NCBI GenBank assembly: GCA_963706555.1
Contig: OY970164.1
Location: 3,844,001-3,908,000, forward strand
From: Bog-473 sp963706555
GTDB lineage: Bacteria > Actinomycetota > Acidimicrobiia > Acidimicrobiales > RAAP-2
DNA: 64,000 bases
Reading direction: 5' to 3'
Position 1 is the stretch's first letter. Each line of letters begins with the position of its first letter. Both the position numbers and the translations under genes were made by a program. Under the pieces are notes generated by a model. That model saw only the letters and a program-made list of their open reading frames with translations. It was not told the origin of the DNA and did no database searches. Positions 17,339-25,566 of this stretch are shown here, piece by piece.

Positions 17339-17548
17339 TCAGGCCGCCTGAAGCTCGGTTTCAAGTATCTCAAATTCGACCGGGGTGAGGCGTCCGAGGA
17401 CACGTTGGCGACGCCGGCGGTGATAGGTCCGTTCGATCCAGGTAACGATGGCGATGCGCAGTTCCTCCCTCGTCGCCCAGCGCTGGCGGTCCAAGACGTT
17501 CTTCTGCAGCAGGGAAAAGAACGATTCCATGGCGGCGTTGTCGCCACA
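17339..17548 (-). pseudogene. IS3 OrfB, C-terminal fragment
   Basis: Reading from the transposon edge the frame gives 'CGDNAAMESFFSLLQKNVLD' and continues to 'YHRRRRQRVLGRLTPVEFE' and a stop at 17339. This is the end of an IS3 rve domain with the catalytic Glu in 'AAMESFFSLL'. The matching N-terminal part ends 'GSMGRVGAC' at about 21,305 on the other side of the inserted transposon; the two halves join cleanly. Confidence 0.85.
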
Positions 17549-17564
17549 TTAACCGGCTAATCGG
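17547..17564 (+). repeat. left terminal repeat of the tyrosine-recombinase transposon
   Basis: Reads CATTAACCGGCTAATCGG. It pairs with the right end at 21289-21306 over the core ACCGGCTA. Confidence 0.7.
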
Positions 17565-17604
17565 GACCCGGCTGGGTAAACGGGTAATCGTCCTGAACTG
17601 GCGG

Positions 17605-17919
17605 TCAGCTGCTATTCCAGCGCCGGTAGGCGGCGACGAGTGTCTTGGTTGTCGGGTCCCCGTTGAGTTCGATGTCGAGGAGTGCCATTTGGTGGCGACG
17701 GCCCTTGTGTTCGCACGTGGCCATGAGTTCTCGCCGATCGTTGGCCATTCCGATGGAAATAACGCTCACTTCCTCTCCGATGACGCGGCCGGGACATGGC
17801 AGCGTGGCGTCGTTGTCGAAGGCGGCCTCGAAGGCGGTGAGTTGCTCATCGTCGTTGTAGCAGTCGACGGTGATGTCGGCGATGAGCGAGTCCAGTTCAC
17901 TGTTGCGGCGAGGGCTCAT
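17605..17919 (-). CDS. small conserved protein of tyrosine-recombinase transposon
   Basis: 104 residues with acidic stretches ('LIADITVDCYNDDEQLTAFE') and 'TLVAAYRRWNSS' at the end. I recognise the general type as a small protein, sometimes annotated as calcium-binding, with an 'AAYRRWLG'-like tail. The ATG overlaps the stop of the DUF6262 gene by four bases (ATGA), so translation is coupled. Its role in transposition is unknown. Confidence 0.65.
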   Translation of the reverse strand: MSPRRNSELDSLIADITVDCYNDDEQLTAFEAAFDNDATLPCPGRVIGEEVSVISIGMANDRRELMATCEHKGRRHQMALLDIELNGDPTTKTLVAAYRRWNSS

Positions 17920-18233
17920 CGGCTGCTCGCTTTGTGACGGGGCGGGAGCTCCAGACGGCGAAGTTGTTCCTCGTGGCGACGAACCCGTTCAGCGAGGGCT
18001 TCGACGGCGGAGCGCAGATGGCCAATCTCAGAGACCAAGCCAGACATGGTCCGAGGATCGTGACTATGGCTCCGGTGCTCTTCGACCACCATCCGCAGGG
18101 TCGGATCCCGGTAGAGCGTGGTGCGACTTATGCCGGCGGCGGCGGCGACTGTCGTGAAGGTCACGGTTTCACCGTCTTGTCGCAGATCAGCGCAGGCCTG
18201 CTCGACTTTGGCCAGGGTCTCGGGAGCTGTCAT
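17916..18233 (-). CDS. tnpC: DUF6262 protein (TnpC-like)
   Basis: 105 residues. It has an N-terminal helix-turn-helix ('TFTTVAAAAGISRTTLYRD') followed by a coiled coil ('LRSAVEALAERVRRHEEQLRRLE'). DUF6262 proteins accompany paired tyrosine recombinases and correspond to TnpC, which in Tn554 affects efficiency and orientation of transposition. The start overlaps the TnpB stop as ATGA. Confidence 0.8.
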   Translation of the reverse strand: MTAPETLAKVEQACADLRQDGETVTFTTVAAAAGISRTTLYRDPTLRMVVEEHRSHSHDPRTMSGLVSEIGHLRSAVEALAERVRRHEEQLRRLELPPRHKASSR

Positions 18234-20146
18234 CCCGCCAGATTCTCACCTTCAGCCAAGAGGGCGTCGAGGCGAGTGATGAGGCGTCGGTGGCGCTCGG
18301 CTTCGCCGATCCAACCGCGGGACTCGGCATCGGCCGCCAGTGCTTCAGCGTCTCTCCGCTGAGCCGACAAAACAGAGACACTGGCGGCGTCGGTGCGGAA
18401 GTTGGGGCAATGCTCGCAGATGTTGGCATAGGGACACGACCCCTGGGCCGGAGCACGTAGGCAGTAGCCACCGGCGAGACGAGCCTTGATGGCCGGTGCG
18501 TCGCGCCAGTCGCCGTCGCCCGTCACCGGGATCCGAGTGCGTCCATTGGGCAGCTCTCCGAGCTGGGACTTGGCCAGCTCGAGGGCCCGTTCGTACTCGG
18601 CGCGCACTGTGGTATCGAACAGCCGGCCATAACGAAGGCTCATCTCCGCCGACACGTGACCGAGGAGGGCCATGAGGGCCTGCAGCGACACCCCGGCATT
18701 CACCATGGCAGTGGCGAAGGTATGTCTGAGCTGATGAGGATTCACGTGGCCAATGCCGGCCGCCTCGCCGGCCCGATTGAGTTCGAGGCGCAGAGCCGCT
18801 TGGGCCAGGCGTCGGCCATGGTGGGTGAAAAGAAACTGGGCGGGCCGTCCCGTTCGAGGGTGCACAATCGCTCGACCCTCCGATCGGGTGGCGCAGATCC
18901 GGTCGATCAAGGTGACGGTCTCGTCGTCAAGGGGCACCATCCGCTCGGTGTCGAGTTTGCCGAGCGGCACCTTGAGCCACGCCCCGTTGCCGGGAATTTC
19001 GTGCACGCAGTCGAGTTCGAGGTCGAGCAGCTCGCCGATGCGCAGCCCGCAGGCGCGGGCCAAGAGCAAAGCATCGGCCGCGAGCCGGAAATCGGATCGA
19101 GCCAGAGTCTCACCGAGACGTCGGTCGGCATCGACGGGCAGGTAGCGCGGAAGAGGTCTGGGCAGGCGCGGGGTGTCCGAGCGGAATATGAGGCGCCGCT
19201 TCGGTGCGTCTTTCCATCCCCACTCGGTGACGTCGTTGAGGAAGACCGAGACGGTCAAGATCCGCCGGGCCTGATCGGCCGTCGTGATGGGCTCGCCGTT
19301 CTTGGAGTTGATCGCCCTGGCCACCAAGTTCAAGTAGGGCTCGATGTGGCGCTGTCGGTCGAGGTCAGCCAGCGAGGTGAGATCGGGGTCGTGCTCAGCG
19401 AGGAAGCGGCCGAAGTGAACCAAGCGCGTCGCCATGCCGGTCACGGTCTTGGGTTTACACGTCCCGGTCTTGCGCTCCAGATAGGCCACGAATGCCGGCT
19501 GGAGAGTGGGATGGACGTCAACAACGCGAGCGGCGAACGCCTTGGGCTGCTGCCAAGGAGGCGGCGGGGCGTCAAGGATGCCCAGATGGAATAGCACCCG
19601 ATGGGCGCCACTCAAGGCGCCCTGGTAGTGACGCCACCCCTTGCCAGTCTCGAGGCCACGGCGTCGACAGGCTCGGGCCAACTGATCGAAGTCATCGAGG
19701 GCCAACTGCTCGAGGCTGACGTTGGTTTCGATGAGCAGACGACCGACGGATTGCGAGGCCATCCGCAGGCTCTGGATGGAGGTGAACCCGATTGCTTCGG
19801 CACCTTGGCGGAAGCGCTCCATGTCGGCAGCCAGTGGACTGGCAGCGATCTCTCGCCAAAAGCTTGAGAGTTTGCGGGACACCAGGTAGTCGTAGCCGGG
19901 CTGGAGCCAGCCGTGGACCATCAAAAAGATCAGGAACGAAGTTGTCTGTGAGCCCTCAGCCAGTCTGTAGGCGAGTGGCTGCGCAGCCCAGTCCTGTGGG
20001 TGTGGCCACTGCCGCATGAAGGTCTTGGCCCCCTGGGTGGTGGTGCTGTTGCCCCGACCGGTGAGCAACTGGTGGCGCGCGTACTCGGCGAGGTAGTCCC
20101 TCGCCCTGCGGTCAGCTGCGGGAACGCTGTCGGTCTCTGGCAGCAT
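18230..20146 (-). CDS. tnpB: TnpB-type tyrosine recombinase
   Basis: 638 residues. The C-terminal catalytic domain carries the expected Arg ('CGLRIGELLDLELD'), His-x-x-Arg ('NPHQLRHTFATAM'), His ('LLGHVSAEM') and Tyr nucleophile ('SLRYGRLF'). After it comes a Cys-rich tail ('YCLRAPAQGSCPYANICEHC'), probably a zinc knob typical of large TnpB recombinases. The N-terminal half is the DNA-binding arm. It overlaps tnpA by 35 bases. Confidence 0.9.
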   Translation of the reverse strand: MLPETDSVPAADRRARDYLAEYARHQLLTGRGNSTTTQGAKTFMRQWPHPQDWAAQPLAYRLAEGSQTTSFLIFLMVHGWLQPGYDYLVSRKLSSFWREIAASPLAADMERFRQGAEAIGFTSIQSLRMASQSVGRLLIETNVSLEQLALDDFDQLARACRRRGLETGKGWRHYQGALSGAHRVLFHLGILDAPPPPWQQPKAFAARVVDVHPTLQPAFVAYLERKTGTCKPKTVTGMATRLVHFGRFLAEHDPDLTSLADLDRQRHIEPYLNLVARAINSKNGEPITTADQARRILTVSVFLNDVTEWGWKDAPKRRLIFRSDTPRLPRPLPRYLPVDADRRLGETLARSDFRLAADALLLARACGLRIGELLDLELDCVHEIPGNGAWLKVPLGKLDTERMVPLDDETVTLIDRICATRSEGRAIVHPRTGRPAQFLFTHHGRRLAQAALRLELNRAGEAAGIGHVNPHQLRHTFATAMVNAGVSLQALMALLGHVSAEMSLRYGRLFDTTVRAEYERALELAKSQLGELPNGRTRIPVTGDGDWRDAPAIKARLAGGYCLRAPAQGSCPYANICEHCPNFRTDAASVSVLSAQRRDAEALAADAESRGWIGEAERHRRLITRLDALLAEGENLAG

Positions 20147-21230
20147 CGAACTCGGCCTTTACGTGAGTAGGAGCGAGGTGGATGTAACGGGCTGTCGTGT
20201 CGATGTGGGCATGGCCAAGCAAGGCCTGCATGACAGCGAGATCAACACCCGCTTCGGCGAGCGCGGTGCCGAAAGTGTGCCGAAGTGCGTGAGGGTGGCC
20301 ACCTGGGACACCAGCCGCCGCCCGGTGGTAGCGGAAGACCGTGCGCAGGCCCGCCGGGGTCAGTGGCTGACCGCGGTTGGGTCCTTTGGCCACCACGAAC
20401 AGCCGGGAGGTCTGCGTCTCTGGGCGTTCGGCCAGCAGGTAGGTCTGAATGACACCGGCTACGTCCACGTCGAGTGGAACACGGCGCTCTTTGGACCCTT
20501 TTCCGCTCACGCGCAGCCATCTTCCGCCGATGTCGACATCGCGAACGTCGAGAGCCAGCACCTCACCGGCCCGCAGGCCGCAAAAGACCATCAATCCCGC
20601 CATCGCCCGGTCTCGCCAGGTCCGCAGACTCCCCACCAGGGCCACGACATCGCCGGCGTCCAACGCACGAGGCAACCGCTGGGGTTCTCGAACTCGAAGC
20701 GCTGATCGCTGTCTCGGACGGCGTGCCACATGAGCGAGCAAGCCGTTTCGCTCGCCAGAAGTGAGCCTCCTCGCCTCTCGGCCCCTTGGGACCGGGTTCT
20801 TGGCATCGGGATCACGCATCGCTCGGAACTCGAACAAACCCGAGATCGCGGCCAGTCGATTGTTCACGGTCGCCGGCGCGTATCCGTCGGCACGCCGGCC
20901 ATCCAAACGCACGACATTCGGGCCAGGTCGACCAGGAACCGTTGCCTGCCGGCATGCGGCGAGATAGCGCAGCAGCACGTCGGTGTTCACTGCGTCGAGA
21001 TCAATCTCCTCGTTCGTCAACCACCGGCACAACGCCAGCAGCGAGAAGCCGTAGACGCGGACTGTGTGCGGCGAGTAGTTCCGATCTGACAAATAGCTCA
21101 GGTATTCGTTCACCAATGCGAACCGGTCGACCCCAGCACCGGCCAAGGCCCAGCCACCCGCTATCCGATCAAGCCGAAGCCCCTCATCGGTCACCACAAC
21201 ATCTGTAACTGAACGTGTCACCAAAGGCAA
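20112..21230 (-). CDS. tnpA: TnpA-type tyrosine recombinase
   Basis: 372 residues. It has a SAM-like N-terminal domain ('YLSYLSDRNYSPHTVRVYGF') and a catalytic domain with Arg220 ('CGLRAGEVLALD'), Lys in 'GKGSKERRVPL', His314 and Arg317 ('HALRHTFG'), His340 ('LLGHAHIDTT') and Tyr349. It is first of the four overlapping genes. All catalytic residues are present, so it should be active. Confidence 0.92.
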   Translation of the reverse strand: MPLVTRSVTDVVVTDEGLRLDRIAGGWALAGAGVDRFALVNEYLSYLSDRNYSPHTVRVYGFSLLALCRWLTNEEIDLDAVNTDVLLRYLAACRQATVPGRPGPNVVRLDGRRADGYAPATVNNRLAAISGLFEFRAMRDPDAKNPVPRGREARRLTSGERNGLLAHVARRPRQRSALRVREPQRLPRALDAGDVVALVGSLRTWRDRAMAGLMVFCGLRAGEVLALDVRDVDIGGRWLRVSGKGSKERRVPLDVDVAGVIQTYLLAERPETQTSRLFVVAKGPNRGQPLTPAGLRTVFRYHRAAAGVPGGHPHALRHTFGTALAEAGVDLAVMQALLGHAHIDTTARYIHLAPTHVKAEFDAARDRQRSRS

Positions 21231-21288
21231 GCATCATGCCGCCAAATCTTGTGAATTCCTTAGGTGACTCGCCGGATTCATCCGACTG

Positions 21289-21306
21289 GAATAGCCGGTA
21301 AATAGG
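21289..21306 (-). repeat. right terminal repeat of the tyrosine-recombinase transposon
   Basis: Complement reads CCTATTTACCGGCTATTC, matching the left end over ACCGGCTA. Confidence 0.7.
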
Positions 21307-21965
21307 CAGGCCCCGACCCGGCCCATCGATCCGGTGAGGCCGTTGTGCTTGAGGACGCGTACAAAGGCCTTGCTACGAAACTGCGACCCGCGGTCCGAAT
21401 GAATTATGACGGTCCCGACTGGATGGCGGAGCGCAATGGCGTTGCGAAGAGCTGAGACGGCCAACGCCGCGGTCATTCGGTCCGAGAGGCTGTAGCCGAC
21501 GATGCGGTTGGAGTAGACGTCCTTGATGGCGCAGCAGTAGAGCTTGCCCTCGTCGGTCCGGTGCTCGGTGATGTCGGTCAGCCAGAGGGCATTGGGGCGG
21601 TCTGCGGTGAAGTCGCGGCCCACCAGATCATCGTGGACCGGTGGTCCAGCCTTCTTGGAAAGGCCCTTCTTCTTGGCAAAGACGCTCCAGATGCCCTGCT
21701 TGCGAACACAGTCGCCACACCCGGCGCTCGCTGACCGCGAAGCCGTGCGTCGGCCAGCTCGTCGGAGATGAAGCGATACCCGAAGGCCGGGTCATCGTCG
21801 TGGATGTCGATGGCGGCATTGATGAGGTGCGCCTCGTCCCAGTCGCGTTGGCTGACCGGATTGCGGCGCCACTTGTTGAAGGCTTGAGTGGAGAAGCCCA
21901 GCACCCGGCAGGTCACCGTGACGGGGATCCCGTCGGCAGGCAAGGTCAAGGACCAGCGGGTACTA
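21304..21965 (-). pseudogene. IS3 OrfB, N-terminal part, frameshifted
   Basis: Reading down: 'ADGIPVTVTCRVLGFSTQAF' (HTH_21), 'INAAIDIHDDDPAFGYRFIS', a shift to 'SERRVWRLCSQAG', another shift near 21,620 to 'GRDFTADRPNALWLTDITEH' (first Asp), 'HSDRGSQFRSKAFVRVL' (second Asp) and 'GSMGRVGAC', where the inserted transposon begins. At least two indels break the frame besides the insertion. Confidence 0.85.
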
Positions 21966-21972
21966 TTTTTTT
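21966..21972 (-). other. A7 slippery run at the IS3 orfA/orfB junction
   Basis: On the minus strand the sequence is CCCCC, seven A, then TAG, which ends orfA as 'ELPPKK'. IS3 elements make the OrfAB fusion by a -1 ribosome slip on such A runs, and orfB continues here in the -1 frame. Confidence 0.6.
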
Positions 21973-22261
21973 GGGGGCAGCTCCTTGGCGAAATAGGCGG
22001 CCGCCCGGCGCAGGATCTCGTTTTCCTGCTCGAGGAGCCGAGTTGCGCTTCTTGAGCTCTCGGATCTCGGCCGCCTCGGCGGAGGTGACACCGGGCTTCA
22101 CCCCATCTTCGATGTCGGCTTTCTTCAGCCAGTTGGCCAAGCGTGGCATCGGAGATCCCGAAGTCTTTGGCGATCTGGACCAGTGACGTCTCTCGCTTGC
22201 GAGCGACCCGGACTACGTCGGCGCGGAACTCCGCGGGATATGGGGTTCGGCATGGTTCCAT
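21973..22261 (-). pseudogene. IS3 OrfA, frameshifted
   Basis: It starts 'MEPCRTPYPAEFRADVVRVA', then 'SLVQIAKDFGISDATL' (HTH). The frame changes near 22,140 to 'LANWLKKADIEDGVKPGV' and near 22,043 to the leucine-zipper end 'RLLEQENEILRRAAAYFAKE'. Two single-base changes therefore break an otherwise typical OrfA. Confidence 0.8.
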
Positions 22262-22294
22262 CCTTTCGAAGAGCCGAAGCTCTAAACGATAAGT

Positions 22295-22318
22295 GGAAAC
22301 CAAACCTTCAGCAGACCC
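22295..22318 (-). repeat. right terminal inverted repeat of the split IS3
   Basis: 24 bases, exact complement of 17297-17320. It marks the OrfA (5') end. Confidence 0.9.
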
Positions 22319-22467
22319 TTATTTAGGCTCCCTCGCAAAGGCGAGGGTGAAGTGATCATCCGGTATTTGAGCGGTTCAGAGCGGGTGAACTGTGAGCCTG
22401 GCAAGTAGCCAGTCAAGCCGTACTCGCACTCGGGACAAGCCATGACGCCGTCGTTGAACAGTGGTCA

Positions 22468-22710
22468 CTACGTCTCAGGGATTCCCTGGATCGTCAATCC
22501 AACCCAGTGGCCTTCTTCGCCCTCATTTGCGGCCACGTAGGGTCGGTATCCGTGGGCGAGTGCCAAGATGGTCACTCCGTCGTCAGGACATTCTTTTTCC
22601 AGCCAGTCTGCGGCAGCGTGAAGGGCAGCACCCAACGATGGGTAACCGAGCCAATCCCAATAACCAATCATGTTGTGTTCGTCTTGACGTAACTGTGTTT
22701 CGGTGTTCAT
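22468..22710 (-). CDS. small hypothetical protein
   Basis: 80 residues, acidic, with 'SLGAALHAAADWLEKECPDD' and 'GVTILALAHGYRPYV', a plausible alpha/beta mini-domain. No family or motif is recognised. It lies about 150 bases from the IS3 right end, and the gap holds only a small hairpin (22330-22347, CCCTCGC/GCGAGGG). Confidence 0.5.
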   Translation of the reverse strand: MNTETQLRQDEHNMIGYWDWLGYPSLGAALHAAADWLEKECPDDGVTILALAHGYRPYVAANEGEEGHWVGLTIQGIPET

Positions 22711-23175
22711 TTCTGCTCGATTTCGATGCCAGGCATAACCGCCGAACCCCTCTGGTCCCGCCCCTGCCTGTCATGGTTCGTTCATTCGTTCACGAAGTGA
22801 TCCTGGTGGTTTCAAGGTCAGCTTCTGCAGCTTCCGAGCCACCGACACCAGCGGGATGCGATGGAACGACGGTACCACTGGGGTCTCGGTCCATCAACAA
22901 TGAAATGGTCTCTCTGAGACCGGTCTTGTGGCATGTGCGACGACCTTGAAACGAACGCCCGTTTCGCGCGACATCTGTGCGACATCGAACGGAATGAGAG
23001 GTATAGCCGTGCTGCCTTCCTCGTCGCAGACCCTATCCAGGATCACTTCTGGCCTGGGCTACGATGGCCAGGTCATTCCGAAATCGAATCAGCGTTGCTA
23101 CTGCGGTAGCTACTTGAAATCGGTGGATAGGGTGGGGGAGTCGTCGAAACACTCTCTGACTTGGGGAAAGACATG
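22711..23175. other. no gene seen
   Basis: About 465 bases between the small hypothetical gene and tRNA-Pro. Open frames on both strands have poor composition. A perfect hairpin GGTCTC-TCT-GAGACC lies at 22907-22921 without a following T run. Confidence 0.4.
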
Positions 23176-23250
23176 CGGGCTGTGGCGCAGCTTGGTTAGC
23201 GCGCTTGACTGGGGGTCAAGAGGTCCCGGGTTCAAATCCCGGCAGCCCGA
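23176..23250 (+). tRNA. tRNA-Pro (anticodon GGG)
   Basis: A full 75-base cloverleaf: acceptor CGGGCTG/CAGCCCG, D stem GCGC/GCGC, anticodon stem CTTGA/TCAAG with loop CTGGGGG (anticodon GGG), T stem CCGGG/CCCGG with loop TTCAAAT, and discriminator A. No CCA is encoded. Its 3' half is the apparent integration site of the island that follows. Confidence 0.95.
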
Positions 23251-23680
23251 CTATATAGGTGCTGGTGGAGTAGTTGCATAAGACCCTGCTTGGCCAAAGC
23301 AGTACCTCTTGTCAACAACTTGTCGACCGAAGGGGTGAATACTTCTTGTGGGTAGGCATCGGCTCTATCCTCTCTCCGAGGGTTAAAGCCTCCAAATTTT
23401 CCGGGGCGATTCATTTTCCCCACTCTCCACGGGGTACCCACGTTTGCAACGCTCTGGCATTGGGTAGACCGCGAAATGGCAAGCCCCCGTCATACGCCCT
23501 GTGAAGGGGAGTTTGTCCATGGAGTTGCCTCTTGACGCGAAGAAAAAGGCGCGAATGACGTTCCGTCGTCCCTCTGCCCGTCTGAGGGTTTAAGTATCGC
23601 AGGGGGTGTGTCGGGTGCCGTCTCCGCCCTTTCGGGCCGCGGCCGTGCGGCCGCCAGTACGTCCTTAGGAGCCGTGACCA
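23251..23680. other. no gene seen
   Basis: About 430 bases between the tRNA and the CDF gene. No convincing frame. The palindrome CGGCCG-TG-CGGCCG occurs near 23,640 without a T run. Confidence 0.4.
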
Positions 23681-24622
23681 TCAGCCGCTTGGAGCGACTT
23701 GAACCTCCACGACTCGTGCCTCTCCAACCGCATCGAACACGGCAGACTCAATGGCCCTGACTATCGGCACCGTGGCGCCAACGGTTGTGGAAGCATCGAT
23801 CTCCGCCCGGATGTCGAGGCGAAGTGACCGGCCCGCCCAGCGACCTCGAACCTGGACCGACCGAACGCCCGGGACACGCATCGCTCCGCTCTCCGCATGC
23901 TCAAGGAGCGCAGGATCAACGGCATCCATGAGGTGCGAAACGATTTCCCCCGTCACTTCGTAGCCGACGTGACAGATCATGAAGGTGATCGCTAACCCCG
24001 CGATCGGGTCGCCGAGCGGGAAGCCAAGGGCCACTGCCACCAACCCAACCGCTGCGCCGAGTGAGGAGATTGCGTCGAGCCATGAATGGCGGGCGTCAGC
24101 CATGAGTGTCGCCGATTGGATGCGTCTCCCGACGCTCCCTTTGTACCAGGCGACCGCCTGGTTCCCTGCGATCCCGACGACCGCGGCGGCGATGCCCCAA
24201 CCCACATGGGTGGTGGTGCCGTGGTGGACGAGCTTCTTGACGCTCTCGTACCCGGCGAAGACAGCGGAGGCCCAAATCGCGAGCGCCACACCCATTCCTG
24301 CGACGTCCTCAGCTCGGTCGTAACCGTAGGGGTGCCCCGTCGAGGCCGGGCGCTTGGATACCCAAAAGCCGAGGAACACCAACAGGGACGTGCTCACATC
24401 CGACAGGTTGTGAAGGGCGTCGCCGAGTAGCCCGACCGAGTGGGTGAACACGGCGAAGACCATTTCGATGCCACCGGCGACGCCGAGGCCGACGGCCGAG
24501 TACAGCAGGGCTCGGTTGGCCGCCGAGCGGTGCTCAGCCTCGTCGTGACGGACCGAGGTCGTTCCCACTACATCGGTGGCTGCGTGCCCAAGATGGGAGT
24601 GGTCGTGGCTCTGCACCAGCAC
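23681..24622 (-). CDS. cation diffusion facilitator metal exporter (CzcD/ZitB-like)
   Basis: 313 residues from a GTG. It has a His-containing N-terminus ('SHDHSHLGHA'), six predicted membrane helices, the metal-site motifs 'LLGDALHNLSD' and 'ADARHSWLDAISS' and a C-terminal cytosolic domain ('GVRSVQVRGRWAGRSLRLDI'). CDF proteins export Zn, Co, Cd or similar divalent metals against protons. It is divergent from an ArsR-type sensor and shares an operator with it, so metal-induced export is very likely; the metal cannot be fixed from sequence. Confidence 0.9.
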   Translation of the reverse strand: MLVQSHDHSHLGHAATDVVGTTSVRHDEAEHRSAANRALLYSAVGLGVAGGIEMVFAVFTHSVGLLGDALHNLSDVSTSLLVFLGFWVSKRPASTGHPYGYDRAEDVAGMGVALAIWASAVFAGYESVKKLVHHGTTTHVGWGIAAAVVGIAGNQAVAWYKGSVGRRIQSATLMADARHSWLDAISSLGAAVGLVAVALGFPLGDPIAGLAITFMICHVGYEVTGEIVSHLMDAVDPALLEHAESGAMRVPGVRSVQVRGRWAGRSLRLDIRAEIDASTTVGATVPIVRAIESAVFDAVGEARVVEVQVAPSG

Positions 24623-24637
24623 AGTCTAGGGGTATAT

Positions 24638-24660
24638 ATGAACAGATGTTCATGCGAACA
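24638..24660. promoter_or_regulatory. overlapping palindromes, ArsR-type operator
   Basis: ATGAACA-GA-TGTTCAT (24638-24653) and TGTTC-ATGC-GAACA (24647-24660) overlap in the 69-base gap between the divergent CDF and ArsR genes. The first closely resembles the imperfect 12-2-12 operators of SmtB/NmtR-type sensors. A repressor bound here would block both promoters. Confidence 0.7.
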
Positions 24661-24691
24661 TGTCGCAGTTGGGACCCGCTAATCTCTCGTC

Positions 24692-25054
24692 ATGGGCCAC
24701 GGTGTTGAAGGACGTACCCCCCAGGCCCGACTGGACGCAGCGACTGCCGAGTCCGTGGCCGACACACTGAGTGCGCTCACCGCACCGAGCCGTTTGCTCA
24801 TCCTGGGTCGACTCCGTGACAGTCCAGCAGGCGTCACCGAGCTCACCGAGGCGACCGGGTTGGAGCAGTCGGCGATCTCCCACCAGCTTCGAGTGCTGCG
24901 ATCACTCGGGCTCGTGACCCGGCAGCGGTCAGGACGAAGAGTCACGTACTCGCTCTATGACCACCACGTAGCCAGCCTCCTCGACGAGGCTGTCTTCCAT
25001 GCCGAGCACTTGCGCATGGCAGCGCCGGATCGAACAGCGGAGCAAACTGCTTAG
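24692..25054 (+). CDS. ArsR/SmtB-family metal-sensing repressor
   Basis: 120 residues with the winged helix ('LTAPSRLLILGRLRDSPAGV', 'LEQSAISHQLRVLRSLGLV', 'RRVTYSLYDHHV'). The last helix 'DHHVASLLDEAVFHAEH' carries the Asp/His...His/His spacing of alpha-5 metal sites seen in SmtB, CzrA and NmtR, and no alpha-3 Cys pair is present. So it probably senses Zn, Co or Ni rather than arsenite. It should release the shared operator when metal binds. Confidence 0.88.
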   Translation: MGHGVEGRTPQARLDAATAESVADTLSALTAPSRLLILGRLRDSPAGVTELTEATGLEQSAISHQLRVLRSLGLVTRQRSGRRVTYSLYDHHVASLLDEAVFHAEHLRMAAPDRTAEQTA

Positions 25055-25216
25055 GGCCGCCATGGGGCTTTGTGTTCGCATTCGGGGTGTCTCAAATCTC
25101 TCGGTGCGGCAACCAATCCTGAGTTATAACCGTCAACTCGAACGCGTAGGCGTCAACATCCGGCACCTTGGCTTCGGTTGAATTCACGCGGGTGCCTGGT
25201 CCCGGGCCTTCGTCGG

Positions 25217-25414
25217 TCATTTCATGCCATTCGATTCCCACCAGTCGGCCATGGACTGTCGTGTGTGCCCAGGCCACATCTCGACGACGTGTAGCCGTCC
25301 ATCCCGGCCGTGGCTCACTCCCAACACGCAGTCCTCGCCGACTACCAGCTCTGCCCAGCGGGTCCGGTTGTCGAGGTGTTCGACATCGTCTAGCCAAATC
25401 TTCGCCCTCGGCAT
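25217..25414 (-). CDS. possible small hypothetical protein
   Basis: 65 residues ('WAELVVGEDCVLGVSHGRDG', 'MWPGHTRQSMADWWESNGMK') with GC-biased third positions. No ribosome site is obvious and no family is recognised. It lies between the ArsR gene and the convergent beta-propeller gene. Confidence 0.35.
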   Translation of the reverse strand: MPRAKIWLDDVEHLDNRTRWAELVVGEDCVLGVSHGRDGRLHVVEMWPGHTRQSMADWWESNGMK

Positions 25415-25566
25415 CCAGGCCGGCTACGTTCCTCGGTCCGCCGGACGTTTGGACGGTCAGGCGTTCGGTCGTGCGTCAGGGTTCGCCGGCGTCAGGCCAC
25501 CCTTGCCGGCCCGCCCACTTCGGCGCGTGATCCCGAAAGGCTTCATGGATTCCCCCGAGTATGAGA

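Larger units (their letters stand above)
17547..21306 (-). mobile_element. TnpABC-type tyrosine-recombinase transposon
   Basis: 3.76 kb with imperfect terminal inverted repeats sharing the core ACCGGCTA (17547-17564 and 21289-21306, 13 of 16 positions matching). It encodes four overlapping minus-strand genes: two tyrosine recombinases, a DUF6262 protein and a small conserved protein. This Tn554-like three-gene plan moves without target duplication. It is inserted in OrfB of an IS3 element. All four genes appear intact, so the element may be recent or still active. Confidence 0.85.
17297..22318 (-). mobile_element. IS3-family element split by a tyrosine-recombinase transposon
   Basis: The ends are a perfect 24-base inverted repeat at 17297-17320 and 22295-22318 (outermost bases GGGTCTGCTGAAGG). 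Subtracting the inner transposon leaves about 1.26 kb, the normal size of an IS3 element. OrfA and most of OrfB lie at the right end; the last ~70 residues of OrfB lie at the left end, so the inner element interrupted OrfB. No target duplication is visible (flanks TCC and TTA). Several frameshifts show that the IS itself is dead. Confidence 0.9.
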
